DNA of 64,000 nt from Caldilineaceae bacterium (GTDB lineage Bacteria > Chloroflexota > Anaerolineae > Caldilineales > Caldilineaceae). Shown in pieces: positions 25,074 through 32,531 of this stretch (the stretch's first letter is position 1; each line of letters opens with the position of its first letter). Made by a program: the position numbers and the translations under genes. The stretch lies in contig JALSIX010000114.1 of assembly GCA_026989655.1 (NCBI GenBank), positions 62,001 to 126,000 on the forward strand, written 5' to 3'. Under the pieces are notes generated by a model. That model did not search any database. It was not told where the DNA came from and was given only the letters and a program-made list of their open reading frames with translations.

Positions 25074-26408
25074 ATGAGCACAACCCGATCCTATCCCAGC
25101 TACGTTGCCTGTGTCGCGGAGATCCTCAGCTCCTCGCCCGAGCCGCTGGACATCCAGACCCTGATCCAGCGGGTACAGGAACGCCGCCCGGTAGGCAAGG
25201 CCGTCAAGACCTCGGTCTACAATGCCCTGCGCCAGCTCTTCCAGGCCGTTCCTGTATCCCCCGGACGATATGGCTGGCTTTCCTCCTTGCTCCAGGGGCA
25301 GTGGTTCCGCCACCACCTGACAGACCAGGAGATCCAGCGGGGCCTCCTCTTCCTGGACGAGCTGGAACACATGGTCTTCTTCCCCGACTTCTTTCCAGAC
25401 CAGGAAGACGACGGCCGCCGGTTGACCCTGGAGCTCATGGGCGGGCCCACCCTCCAGGCCTGGGCCACCGTCAGCGACGACACCTGGGCCCTCCAGCTGG
25501 GGTCCCAGTTCTCCGCGTGGGTGGACGATCTCGGGGGGCGGGCCCAGGACGACCTGCTCATCTGGGCCATCGACGTCCAGGGGGGGAGATACGGCTTCCG
25601 GCTCCAGCCCCGGGAGTCGCGGCAGGAAGAGGAGATCGCTCGGCGCAACCTCCTGCTCGCGCGCACCGCCGAGGAGATCGTGGCCCTGGATCGGCGCAGG
25701 CAGCGGAAGGAGAAGGGCGTGCGGCCCTGGGAGCTGGCCGCGGCCCTCATCGCCCGGAAGGTCTACGGGGAACCCATCCCCCCCGACGAACTGCACGAGG
25801 TCCTGCAACACCACAGCCGCCTGACGCTGGTCAAGGTCCAGACCTCGCCGAAGCTGGACGAGGAGAGCCGGATGCAGGGGGGAAGGGCCGACACAGAAGA
25901 GACCGGGTTCGAGATGTTCTACGTGCTGGACTCCGAGGCCCATGCCGCTCCTCCCCGAACCGGCTCCTCCCCGTCCATGCCCTCGACGCCGGAACCCCAC
26001 CCGGGCTTCGTGGACCTGAGCCTGGACCCCTTCTACAGCAGCCGTTTCTCCAGCGACGTCTTCGAGATCTTCGGCGAGGAAGAGCTGTACGAGTGGCTCG
26101 CCTCGGAGGCCGACGCCCCGCCCGAGACATGCCCCAGCTACGAGGTCTACCTCACCGAGTTCTACAGCCGCACCCCGGAGGAGGATCCCCTGAGCCACGG
26201 GGACTTCCACCTGTTGGAGGCAGAGCTGGAGAACCTGATCGCCCTGGAGGAGGAGTTCGGCTACCTGCTCCCGGAACAGGAGGCCCGCAAGAAGGCCCTG
26301 GCCGATCTCCTCTTCATCGATCCCGACGTCTTCTACCGAGACCGGGACTGGGGCGATCTGTCCGACTTCGAGGACCCCTACGGCCCCTTTGGTGGGGCCG
26401 ACTTCTGA
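25074..26408 (+). CDS. Hypothetical protein with N-terminal HARE-like winged helix
   Basis: A 444-residue cytoplasmic protein. The first about 75 residues look like a winged helix of the HARE-HTH type found in the RNA polymerase delta subunit and some restriction-linked proteins: an AEIL helix, a LIQRVQERR helix, a VYNALRQLF helix and a wing ending GRYGWLSSL. The middle (about 85-290) is an unrecognised globular region. The last about 150 residues are very acidic with many aromatic residues and DPFY/DPYGPF-type segments, probably flexible. CAGGAGG sits 8 bases before ATG 25074. It is monocistronic, ending before a strong terminator. A role in transcription or DNA binding is plausible from the N terminus only. 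Confidence 0.72.
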   Translation: MSTTRSYPSYVACVAEILSSSPEPLDIQTLIQRVQERRPVGKAVKTSVYNALRQLFQAVPVSPGRYGWLSSLLQGQWFRHHLTDQEIQRGLLFLDELEHMVFFPDFFPDQEDDGRRLTLELMGGPTLQAWATVSDDTWALQLGSQFSAWVDDLGGRAQDDLLIWAIDVQGGRYGFRLQPRESRQEEEIARRNLLLARTAEEIVALDRRRQRKEKGVRPWELAAALIARKVYGEPIPPDELHEVLQHHSRLTLVKVQTSPKLDEESRMQGGRADTEETGFEMFYVLDSEAHAAPPRTGSSPSMPSTPEPHPGFVDLSLDPFYSSRFSSDVFEIFGEEELYEWLASEADAPPETCPSYEVYLTEFYSRTPEEDPLSHGDFHLLEAELENLIALEEEFGYLLPEQEARKKALADLLFIDPDVFYRDRDWGDLSDFEDPYGPFGGADF

Positions 26409-26521
26409 GCGAGGAGACGCTCCGCACCGGTGAGCCGCCCCCGGGCCCCAGGGACCGGTGGGCTGCTCCCAGAGAGAGGGCCGTTCCGGCCGACACGGAG
26501 TGTGACAGCCTGAGACGCGAC

Positions 26522-26553
26522 AAGGCGGGGGCTCCGGGTCGACCCCCGCCTTT
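26522..26553 (+). terminator. Intrinsic terminator-like hairpin
   Basis: AAGGCGGGGG (26522-26531) pairs perfectly with CCCCCGCCTT (26543-26552), followed by TTTG. It lies 114 bp after the stop of the winged-helix gene and ahead of the small cysteine-rich gene. Confidence 0.75.
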
Positions 26554-26588
26554 GTACGTTGCCCAGCCTATGGACCGATCGGGCTCCC

Positions 26589-26894
26589 ATGTCCAAACCG
26601 GTTGACTGCCCCTACTTCTACGGCGACTACTTCCGCGGCAACCATCGGGAGGCCTGCCGCCTGTTGGAGGCCAACCCGGAGAACCCGCGCCCCTGGCGGC
26701 GGGCCCTGTGCCGTACCTGTCCGGTGCCCCAGGTCCTCCGCACCACCAACTGCCGGGACCTCCGCCTGGAGGCCACGGTGGTGCGGCGGCTCCTACGGGA
26801 CCGGGTGGAGATCACCTTTGCCGTCTGCGGCGAACACTTGGAGGAGCTGGCAGACCCCCGCCACTGCCCCCACTGCACCTCCCCCTCGGCATGA
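26589..26894 (+). CDS. Eight-cysteine small protein, probable metal binder
   Basis: A 101-residue protein with Cys at 7, 23, 41, 44, 55, 80, 93 and 96 plus histidines at 83, 92 and 95. The C terminus has a zinc-ribbon-like CxxC (HCPHC), and the middle has CRTC. Eight spaced cysteines could hold two zinc ions or an iron-sulfur cluster. It has no signal peptide or membrane span and is rich in Arg. It starts at ATG 26589, a few bases upstream of which there is only a weak ribosome site. It lies alone between a terminator and the convergent patatin gene. I do not recognise the family. Confidence 0.68.
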   Translation: MSKPVDCPYFYGDYFRGNHREACRLLEANPENPRPWRRALCRTCPVPQVLRTTNCRDLRLEATVVRRLLRDRVEITFAVCGEHLEELADPRHCPHCTSPSA

Positions 26895-26909
26895 GCGCTC
26901 CCGGTGCCG

Positions 26910-27884
26910 TCATCCCCGGGAACCCTGCTGGCGGATCTCCGCCTCCACCGAAACAGGCGCCAGCGCCGCCTTCCGGAAGGGGGACATGGCCCGGAGGAAC
27001 CGCTGGGAGAGCCACCGGAGGGGAGAGCGCCGGGTCCCGGGAGCCGGGCTCCCCATCCCCTGGTGCTCCAGGTAGTGGATGGCCTGCTCGTAGCCGGCCT
27101 GCACCAGTCGATCGGTCTGGTTCCAGTCGTGGATGCCGGGAGGGTCGTCCACCTCCAGGCGGATCCGGTGCAGCCGGACCCGACGGCGGTTCTCCAGGAG
27201 CAGCAGGTCGTGTTCGGCCTGGCGCCGCAGCATGGTGCTGATGCTCCGATCCACGATGGCGGCCAGGCCCCGGTGCAGCGGGCCCAGAGGCGTGGGCTCG
27301 TTCCAGATGTGGAGGGCGTAGACCTCGTCCGCGCCCCGTTCCAGGGCCACCCGCAGGGGCAGGGGCGTGACGGTGCCGCCGTCGATGAAGCGCCGGCCGT
27401 CCACCGTCCAGGGTGGGTGCAGGGGCGGGAGCGCGGTACTGGCCATCAGCGCGTCCAACACCCGATGGCCGGGATGGTCGCCGAAGACATGGAGCGTCTC
27501 GGTATCCAGGTCCGTCGCGGTGATGTAGAGCCGCACATGGCGGACCAGGGCGCCGAAGGTGAGGGCCGGGCTGATGCCGTGGCGTTGGAGGAAGGCGTAG
27601 AAGTTCCGGTTGTCGTAGAGGCTCTCCTGGCCGGAGAGCAGGCGCCACAGGACCCGAAGCCGTCCACCGGGATAGACGTCCTCCTTCCGGGTGCTGGCCC
27701 ACACCTGGTGGAGGGCATCCACCTGTGCCAGGCTCAGCTCCTGGGCCAGGAAGGCCGCGTTCAGGGCACCGGCCGAACAGCCCACCAACATCTCGGGGTA
27801 GATCTCCCGCTCCAGCAGGGCCCGCAGGGCCCCCACCTGGAGCGCACCTCGGTTGCCGCCGCCGCTCAACACGAAGGCTCGCAT
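26910..27884 (-). CDS. Patatin-like phospholipase family protein
   Basis: A 324-residue serine hydrolase of the patatin/RssA type. Visible are the oxyanion-hole motif SGGGNRG (7-13), the nucleophile elbow GCSAG with Ser37, and the catalytic Asp168 in FIDGG, forming the Ser-Asp dyad that hydrolyses acyl ester bonds in lipids. It has no signal peptide, so it should act in the cytoplasm or on the inner leaflet. Length is typical. The last about 80 residues are basic and may bind membranes. It is a single gene, ending 15 bp from the convergent cysteine-rich gene. Confidence 0.93.
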   Translation of the reverse strand: MRAFVLSGGGNRGALQVGALRALLEREIYPEMLVGCSAGALNAAFLAQELSLAQVDALHQVWASTRKEDVYPGGRLRVLWRLLSGQESLYDNRNFYAFLQRHGISPALTFGALVRHVRLYITATDLDTETLHVFGDHPGHRVLDALMASTALPPLHPPWTVDGRRFIDGGTVTPLPLRVALERGADEVYALHIWNEPTPLGPLHRGLAAIVDRSISTMLRRQAEHDLLLLENRRRVRLHRIRLEVDDPPGIHDWNQTDRLVQAGYEQAIHYLEHQGMGSPAPGTRRSPLRWLSQRFLRAMSPFRKAALAPVSVEAEIRQQGSRG

Positions 27885-28222
27885 GGACGCCTCCTGTCGT
27901 CCAGGGCCCTGGGCCTGGGAACCAGGCGGGCCGGGCCCTACCGCCTCTGCTCTGCCTCCACCCTATCCCACCTCGGGCTTCCGGGCAATAGGACACCCGA
28001 TCAACCAGAGGGTATCCGTAATTCACGATTTGAGCCAAACGGAGGAGTGAGCATCCTCCGGTGCGGCATCGCCCCTCTGGGATCGGCATCCGAGGATGCC
28101 GACTCCGCTACGCATTCGTGAACTGCTGCGTATAAGTATACCCTGATGTCTACGAGGCAGGGATCGTTCTCGCGGAGCGGTCGAACCGGGGGCCTGGTCG
28201 GCTCCGGGCGGCGAGGCCCGAT
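27885..28222. other. Intergenic region (338 bp) with a 9-bp perfect inverted repeat
   Basis: TCGGCATCC (28083-28091) and GGATGCCGA (28094-28102) form a perfect inverted repeat with a 2-bp centre, the geometry of a dimeric-repressor operator. A GTATA/TATAC pair follows at 28130-28141 and includes a TATACT that could be a -10 for the patatin gene on the minus strand, though no -35 fits. The remainder shows nothing recognisable. Confidence 0.45.
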
Positions 28223-29155
28223 TCAGGTCCGCTGGCGGGGGTCCAGGGCGTCTCGCAGGCCGTCTCCCATGAAGTTGATGCTCAGGATGGTGAGGGAGAT
28301 GAAGAGGCCGGGCCAGATCACCACCCAGGGGGTGAAGGTCAGGAAGTCCTTGCCGTCGTAGAGGAGGCGCCCCCAGGTGGGCACGTCGGGGGGGAAACCC
28401 AGGCCCAGGAAGGAGAGCGCGGACTCGTTGAGGATGGCGCTGGCCACGCTCAGGGTGGCGGAGACGATGATGGGGCTGAGGACATTGGGCAGGATGTGCC
28501 GGCGCAGGATCCCGGTCTGGTGGACGCCGATGTTGACGGCGGCCTCCACGAACTCCTTCTCCTTGACCGAGAGGACCGATCCCCGCACCACCCGGGCCGT
28601 GGGCATCCAGCCCAGGATGCCGATGACGGAGACGATGAGGAGGAAGATGCCCAGCTCCGGGCCCAGGAGCTTGCGCAGGGTGTCCCGGAAGAGCATGATG
28701 ATCACCAGCAACAGGGGAAGCTGGGGCAGGGCCAGCATCATGTCGGTGAAACGCATGAGGGGGTTGTCCAACGCGGGGAAGTAGCCGGAGAGGAGCCCCA
28801 CCAAGGTGCCGAAGAAGATCGCGATGGCCATGGCCACCACGCCCACGGCCAGGGAGATGCGGCCGCCGTAGAGGTTGCGGGCCAGCAGATCCCGGCCCAG
28901 GTCGTCGGTCCCAAAGGGGTGCTCCCAGCTCGGCCCCAGGTTGGCCTGGGTGATGTCGATGTACTCCGGATCCACCCGGTAGAAGAGGGGGCCGATGAGG
29001 ATGCCCAGGACCAGGAGGGCCAGCACCACCAGGCCGATCATGGCCAGGCGGTTGCGTCGGAACTGCACCCAGGCATCGCCCCAGAGGGTGCGGTGGGTGC
29101 GGCGGACATCCTGGGCCAGCTGTGGCGGTGGGGCGGTCTGGGTTCGTACGGCCAT
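28223..29155 (-). CDS. Oligopeptide/dipeptide-type ABC transporter permease (DppC/OppC-like)
   Basis: A 310-residue inner-membrane permease. After an N-terminal cytoplasmic segment and a first span near 38-58, it has the family-typical HPFGTDDLGRDLLARNLYGGRISL stretch in split form (HPFGTDDLGRD, near 89-100) and a cluster of spans with the coupling-helix EAA-like region. It pairs with the OppB-like permease to form the pore of a peptide-type importer. It begins 19 bp after its partner's stop codon. No ATPase gene (oppD/oppF-like) follows; the next gene on this strand is the unrelated patatin. Confidence 0.92.
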   Translation of the reverse strand: MAVRTQTAPPPQLAQDVRRTHRTLWGDAWVQFRRNRLAMIGLVVLALLVLGILIGPLFYRVDPEYIDITQANLGPSWEHPFGTDDLGRDLLARNLYGGRISLAVGVVAMAIAIFFGTLVGLLSGYFPALDNPLMRFTDMMLALPQLPLLLVIIMLFRDTLRKLLGPELGIFLLIVSVIGILGWMPTARVVRGSVLSVKEKEFVEAAVNIGVHQTGILRRHILPNVLSPIIVSATLSVASAILNESALSFLGLGFPPDVPTWGRLLYDGKDFLTFTPWVVIWPGLFISLTILSINFMGDGLRDALDPRQRT

Positions 29156-29174
29156 GGACCGAGGGCTCCGTGGG

Positions 29175-30191
29175 CTATTGGTAGGTGATCCGGGGATCCA
29201 GGACGGCGTAGATCATGTCCGCGATGAGGTTGAAGGCCACGATGAGGACCGCGAAGATGAAGGTCACCGTCTGGACCGTAGGGATGTCGAAGCTCTGGAT
29301 GGAGAGGATGAGGAGGGCTCCCAGGCCGTTCACCCGGAAGATCTGCTCGGTGATGATGGCCCCCGCGAAGATCTGGGGGATGCCCAGGGCCACCAGGGTG
29401 ACCACCGGGATCAGGCTGTTGCGCAGCACGTGGCGAAAGACCACGTAGCGCTCCCGAAAGCCCTTGGCATAGGCCGTGCGCACGTAGTCCTGCTTCAGGT
29501 TGTCCAGGACGGAGGAACGGGTGTAGCGGCTCAGCGCGGCGGTCTGGAAGAAGGCCAAGACCCCGACCGGCATGGCCATCTGCTTGATCTGGGCCACGAA
29601 GCTGGCCCAGTCTGTGACCTCCAGGGTGGTGTTGTAGACCGAGGGGAACCACTTCAGGTTCACGCTGAAGACCACGATGGCCAGCAGCCCGGTGAAGAAG
29701 GTGGGCATGGAGTAGCCGATGACGGCCAGGACCGTGCTGATCTGGTCGAAGATGGAGTTCTGACGGATGGCCCCGATGACCCCCAGGGGGACCGCGATGA
29801 GGACGGCCAGCAGGTACGCAAAGCCCACCACCCACAGGGTCTGGGGCACCCGTTCCACGATCAGGTCGATGACCGGCTTGCCCCGACTGCTCCAGGAGGT
29901 GATGCGCAGGCGGTCCTCCGAGCCCGGGAAGGTGATGCCCGTGGTCTCCTCCAGGATGTTCAAGGGCTCGTTGATGAAGAACTGCTTCATCCACAGCAGA
30001 TAGCGGACGTGGAAGGGCTCGTCCAGCCCTAGGGCCTCCCGGATCTGGGCCCGGACCTCGGGCTTGATCTGGGGGGGCAGGGTGCCGGTGGGGTCGCCAG
30101 GGGCCAGGTCTAGGACGGCGAAGATGACGAAGCTGATGGCCAACAGCGTGGGGATGGCGGTCAGGATGCGTCGGATGAAGTAGTTGCCCAT
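29175..30191 (-). CDS. Oligopeptide/dipeptide-type ABC transporter permease (DppB/OppB-like)
   Basis: A 338-residue inner-membrane permease that begins with the hallmark YFIRRILTAIPTLLAISFVIF and DLAPGDP loop (residues 4-34). Six spans are expected, with the coupling region near residues 225-260 (RYTRSSVLDNLKQDYVRTAY in type). The partner is the OppC-like gene downstream; the binding protein is encoded upstream. ATG 30191 is the only reasonable start, and the intergenic stretch upstream holds three hairpins. Confidence 0.93.
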   Translation of the reverse strand: MGNYFIRRILTAIPTLLAISFVIFAVLDLAPGDPTGTLPPQIKPEVRAQIREALGLDEPFHVRYLLWMKQFFINEPLNILEETTGITFPGSEDRLRITSWSSRGKPVIDLIVERVPQTLWVVGFAYLLAVLIAVPLGVIGAIRQNSIFDQISTVLAVIGYSMPTFFTGLLAIVVFSVNLKWFPSVYNTTLEVTDWASFVAQIKQMAMPVGVLAFFQTAALSRYTRSSVLDNLKQDYVRTAYAKGFRERYVVFRHVLRNSLIPVVTLVALGIPQIFAGAIITEQIFRVNGLGALLILSIQSFDIPTVQTVTFIFAVLIVAFNLIADMIYAVLDPRITYQ

Positions 30192-30214
30192 CGCGCGTGC
30201 TCCACGGGGGCGAT

Positions 30215-30328
30215 GCCGGGTGCGGCCCTGGCGGCCGCACCCGGCTCGTGGGCTCTTGGGGCCGGCCTCTTGGATGCCGGCCCGGTCCTCCCGGGGTCGG
30301 TGGGCTCTGGGGGCCTACCGACCCCGGG
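30215..30328 (-). other. Three consecutive perfect hairpins between binding-protein and permease genes
   Basis: A 13-bp stem with a 5-base loop (GCCGGGTGCGGCC at 30215-30227 with 30233-30245), an 8-bp stem (GGGCCGGC 30259-30266 with 30276-30283) and a 12-bp stem (CCCGGGGTCGGT 30290-30301 with 30317-30328) fill almost the whole gap. Such structures commonly stabilise the upstream mRNA part and lower expression of downstream permeases. No U-tract is present, so full termination is unlikely. Confidence 0.7.
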
Positions 30329-30348
30329 GGAAAGAGAGGGCCTGGGGC

Positions 30349-32247
30349 CTACTCCTCACGATACCAGTCGGCGATGTTCCACATCTCCGAATCCCAGGCG
30401 TTCATGCGGACGCCCTTCAGGGTGTTGCTGTACGCGGACACGGAGCCCCGGTGGACCAGAGGCACCATCACCCCCTCCTGGATCAGCATGTCGTTGAGCG
30501 CGATGACGATCTCCGCCCGCTGATCCAGGTCCGCGGTCCGGGTCAGCTCCTTGTACAGCGCGTCGTACTCCGGGTTGCACCAGCGAGGCACGTTGTTGCC
30601 CAGCCAGTTGTTCCAGGGCCCGGAGACGTTCTCGCACAGCCAGTTGGACATGTAGAGCTGCGGGTCCACGCCGGTGGAGCCGTTGGTGTACATCTCCACG
30701 TCGGAGTAGAACTTGCCGTAGGTGTCCGGGCTGTTGGGGTCGCCGCCGAAGAAGACCGCCGCGTCGATGTTGCGCAGCTCGGTCTCCACGCCGATCTGGG
30801 ACCACCACTGCTTGATCAGGGCCTGGGTCTTCTGGCGCACCGAGTTGGTGGAGGTCTGGTAGAGGATCCGCATGGGCACGCCGTTGTACTCCCGGATGCC
30901 GTCGCCGTCCGTGTCCACCGCGCCGATCTCATCCAGCAACGCGTTGGCCCCATCGATGTCCTGGGTCAGACACCAGTCGTTGTTCGTGGAGGCGTAGCGC
31001 TCCGGCGCGGGGAGGACGTTGCAGGTCAGGCGGCCGGCCGGGCCGTAGAGCTGCTCCACGATGACGCTGCGGTCGATGGCCATGGACAGCGCCTGGACCA
31101 CCTGGGGATCGGTCAGGAAGGGGTGGGGGTTGACGTTGCAGTACTCCTGCAGGTCCTCCGGCAGCTCGCTGCAGTACTCGGGATCCGAGACGTAGACGTT
31201 CACCGAGCGCATGTCGCCCAGGCCCGGGTCCGGGTTGGCCTTGTTGATCATCAGCCGCTCCACGTTGGTGGCAAAGGCGGCCACCACCGTGCCCAGGCCC
31301 GCGGCCTCCATGGACTGGAGGATCTGGGGCTCCACCTGGAGGTTCCAGGCGTAGTCCGCCTCGCCAGTCTCCAGGACAGCCCGGGCCGCGGCCGCCGCGT
31401 CGCCGCCACCCTTGAAGATGACCTGGGAGAAGTAGGGCTTGTCCGGCTCCCGGTAGTACTCGTTGGGCTCGTAGATCACCACGTCGTTGACCTTGAAGTC
31501 CACGATCTTGTAGGGGCCGGTGCCGTGGGGCATCAGGTTCTGCTCGGTGCAGGTCTGGGCCGCGGCGCCCACGCAGTTCTCGAACTGGGCCTTGTGGAGG
31601 ATGGGGGTCAACGCGCCCACGAACGCGTTGTAGGGGTAGGGCATGGGCCCCTCGAAGGTGATCTTCACCGTCAGATCGTCCAGGGCCTCCACGTTGGCGA
31701 TGCCCTCGAACTGGCTGATCTGGGCGCAGCCGGTGTCCGGCGCGGTGCAGTACTGCCAGGTGAAGACCACGTCCTCCGCGGTCAGGGGCGCCCCGTTGGA
31801 CCACTTCACATCCGGCCGCAGCTTCCAGGTGATGGAGGTCAGGTCCTCGGAGAAGCCGCCGTTCTCCAGGGTGGGGACCTCCACGGCCAACCGGGGCACG
31901 ATCTCGCCGTTCTCGTCGTAGTTGGCCAGGGGCTCCAGGGTGATGGCGCTGGCGTCGATGTCCTTGGTGCCGCCGGACAGGTAGGGATTGGCCAGGGAGG
32001 CGGCCTGCCAGTAGAGGATGGTCAGGGTGCCGCCGGCTCCACGACCTGTGGCCGGCATCGCCTCCTCCTCGGCCGGCGCGGCCTCCTCCGCGGGCGCGGC
32101 CTCCTCGGCCGGCGCGGCCTCCTCCGCGGGCGCGGCCTCCTCGGCCGGCGCGGCCTGCTGCCCACCCGGGCAGGCCGCCAGGACGAAGGCCAGGGCGATC
32201 AACAGAATCGCCAGGCGCATGGGGGTAAACAGTCGGGTGACCTTCAT
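30349..32247 (-). CDS. Peptide-type ABC transporter substrate-binding lipoprotein
   Basis: A 632-residue extracytoplasmic solute-binding protein of family 5 (DppA/OppA-like). It has a lipoprotein signal peptide with lipobox LAAC (Cys26), so it should be anchored to the membrane. A flexible linker of repeated PAEEA units follows (about 34-60), then the binding domain, with the typical SITWKLRPDVKWSNGAPLTAEDVVF region in two parts near 133-160. AAAGGAG precedes ATG 32247. As the promoter-proximal gene of the operon it is made in excess over the permeases, helped by the downstream hairpins. The ligand could be peptides, but family 5 also takes sugars and other solutes. Confidence 0.93.
   Translation of the reverse strand: MKVTRLFTPMRLAILLIALAFVLAACPGGQQAAPAEEAAPAEEAAPAEEAAPAEEAAPAEEEAMPATGRGAGGTLTILYWQAASLANPYLSGGTKDIDASAITLEPLANYDENGEIVPRLAVEVPTLENGGFSEDLTSITWKLRPDVKWSNGAPLTAEDVVFTWQYCTAPDTGCAQISQFEGIANVEALDDLTVKITFEGPMPYPYNAFVGALTPILHKAQFENCVGAAAQTCTEQNLMPHGTGPYKIVDFKVNDVVIYEPNEYYREPDKPYFSQVIFKGGGDAAAAARAVLETGEADYAWNLQVEPQILQSMEAAGLGTVVAAFATNVERLMINKANPDPGLGDMRSVNVYVSDPEYCSELPEDLQEYCNVNPHPFLTDPQVVQALSMAIDRSVIVEQLYGPAGRLTCNVLPAPERYASTNNDWCLTQDIDGANALLDEIGAVDTDGDGIREYNGVPMRILYQTSTNSVRQKTQALIKQWWSQIGVETELRNIDAAVFFGGDPNSPDTYGKFYSDVEMYTNGSTGVDPQLYMSNWLCENVSGPWNNWLGNNVPRWCNPEYDALYKELTRTADLDQRAEIVIALNDMLIQEGVMVPLVHRGSVSAYSNTLKGVRMNAWDSEMWNIADWYREE
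32062..32155 (-). repeat. In-frame 15-bp tandem repeat coding PAEEA
   Basis: About six copies of a 15-bp unit encode PAEEA in the linker after the lipobox of the binding protein. The DNA alternates two versions (GGCCGGC and CGCGGGC), giving a 30-bp higher-order period that points to expansion by duplication of a two-unit block. Confidence 0.8.
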
Positions 32248-32414
32248 ACGCGGCTCTCCTTTGATGTGGTGGATGGACGAAACACCCTCGAGGTTGTTCC
32301 TTGGGCACTCCACGGACCCAGGGGAGGTGCTGTGGAGCAGCCAGTCCGACCGTGCTCAAGGTTGTGTTCGGGGGATGTCCTTGCGGCCAGATCTCGCCTG
32401 GAGCTCCTGCCCAG

Positions 32415-32462
32415 ATAGTACACCGATTCAGGCCATCTGTCAAAGTAGTTTTCGTAGTTTTC
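32415..32462 (-). promoter_or_regulatory. Near-consensus promoter of the peptide ABC operon with upstream tandem repeat
   Basis: On the minus strand TTGACA (plus 32438-32443) and TACTAT (32415-32420) are separated by exactly 17 bp. Directly upstream of the -35, the 9-bp sequence GAAAACTAC is repeated twice in tandem (plus 32445-32453 and 32454-32462). The repeat may be an activator or repressor site, or an UP-like element. The start should lie near 32408, giving a leader of about 160 bases. Confidence 0.82.
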
Positions 32463-32531
32463 GCTCCGGACGGGCCGCAGCGGCTCCGGTCCAGGCGGCC
32501 CCGCCGCCAGGCCCCTCCGGCGTTCGGGCGC

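Noticed and set aside
32062-32155. The tandem repeat as a CRISPR array
   Set aside because: Units are contiguous and in-frame with no spacers; they encode a lipoprotein linker.
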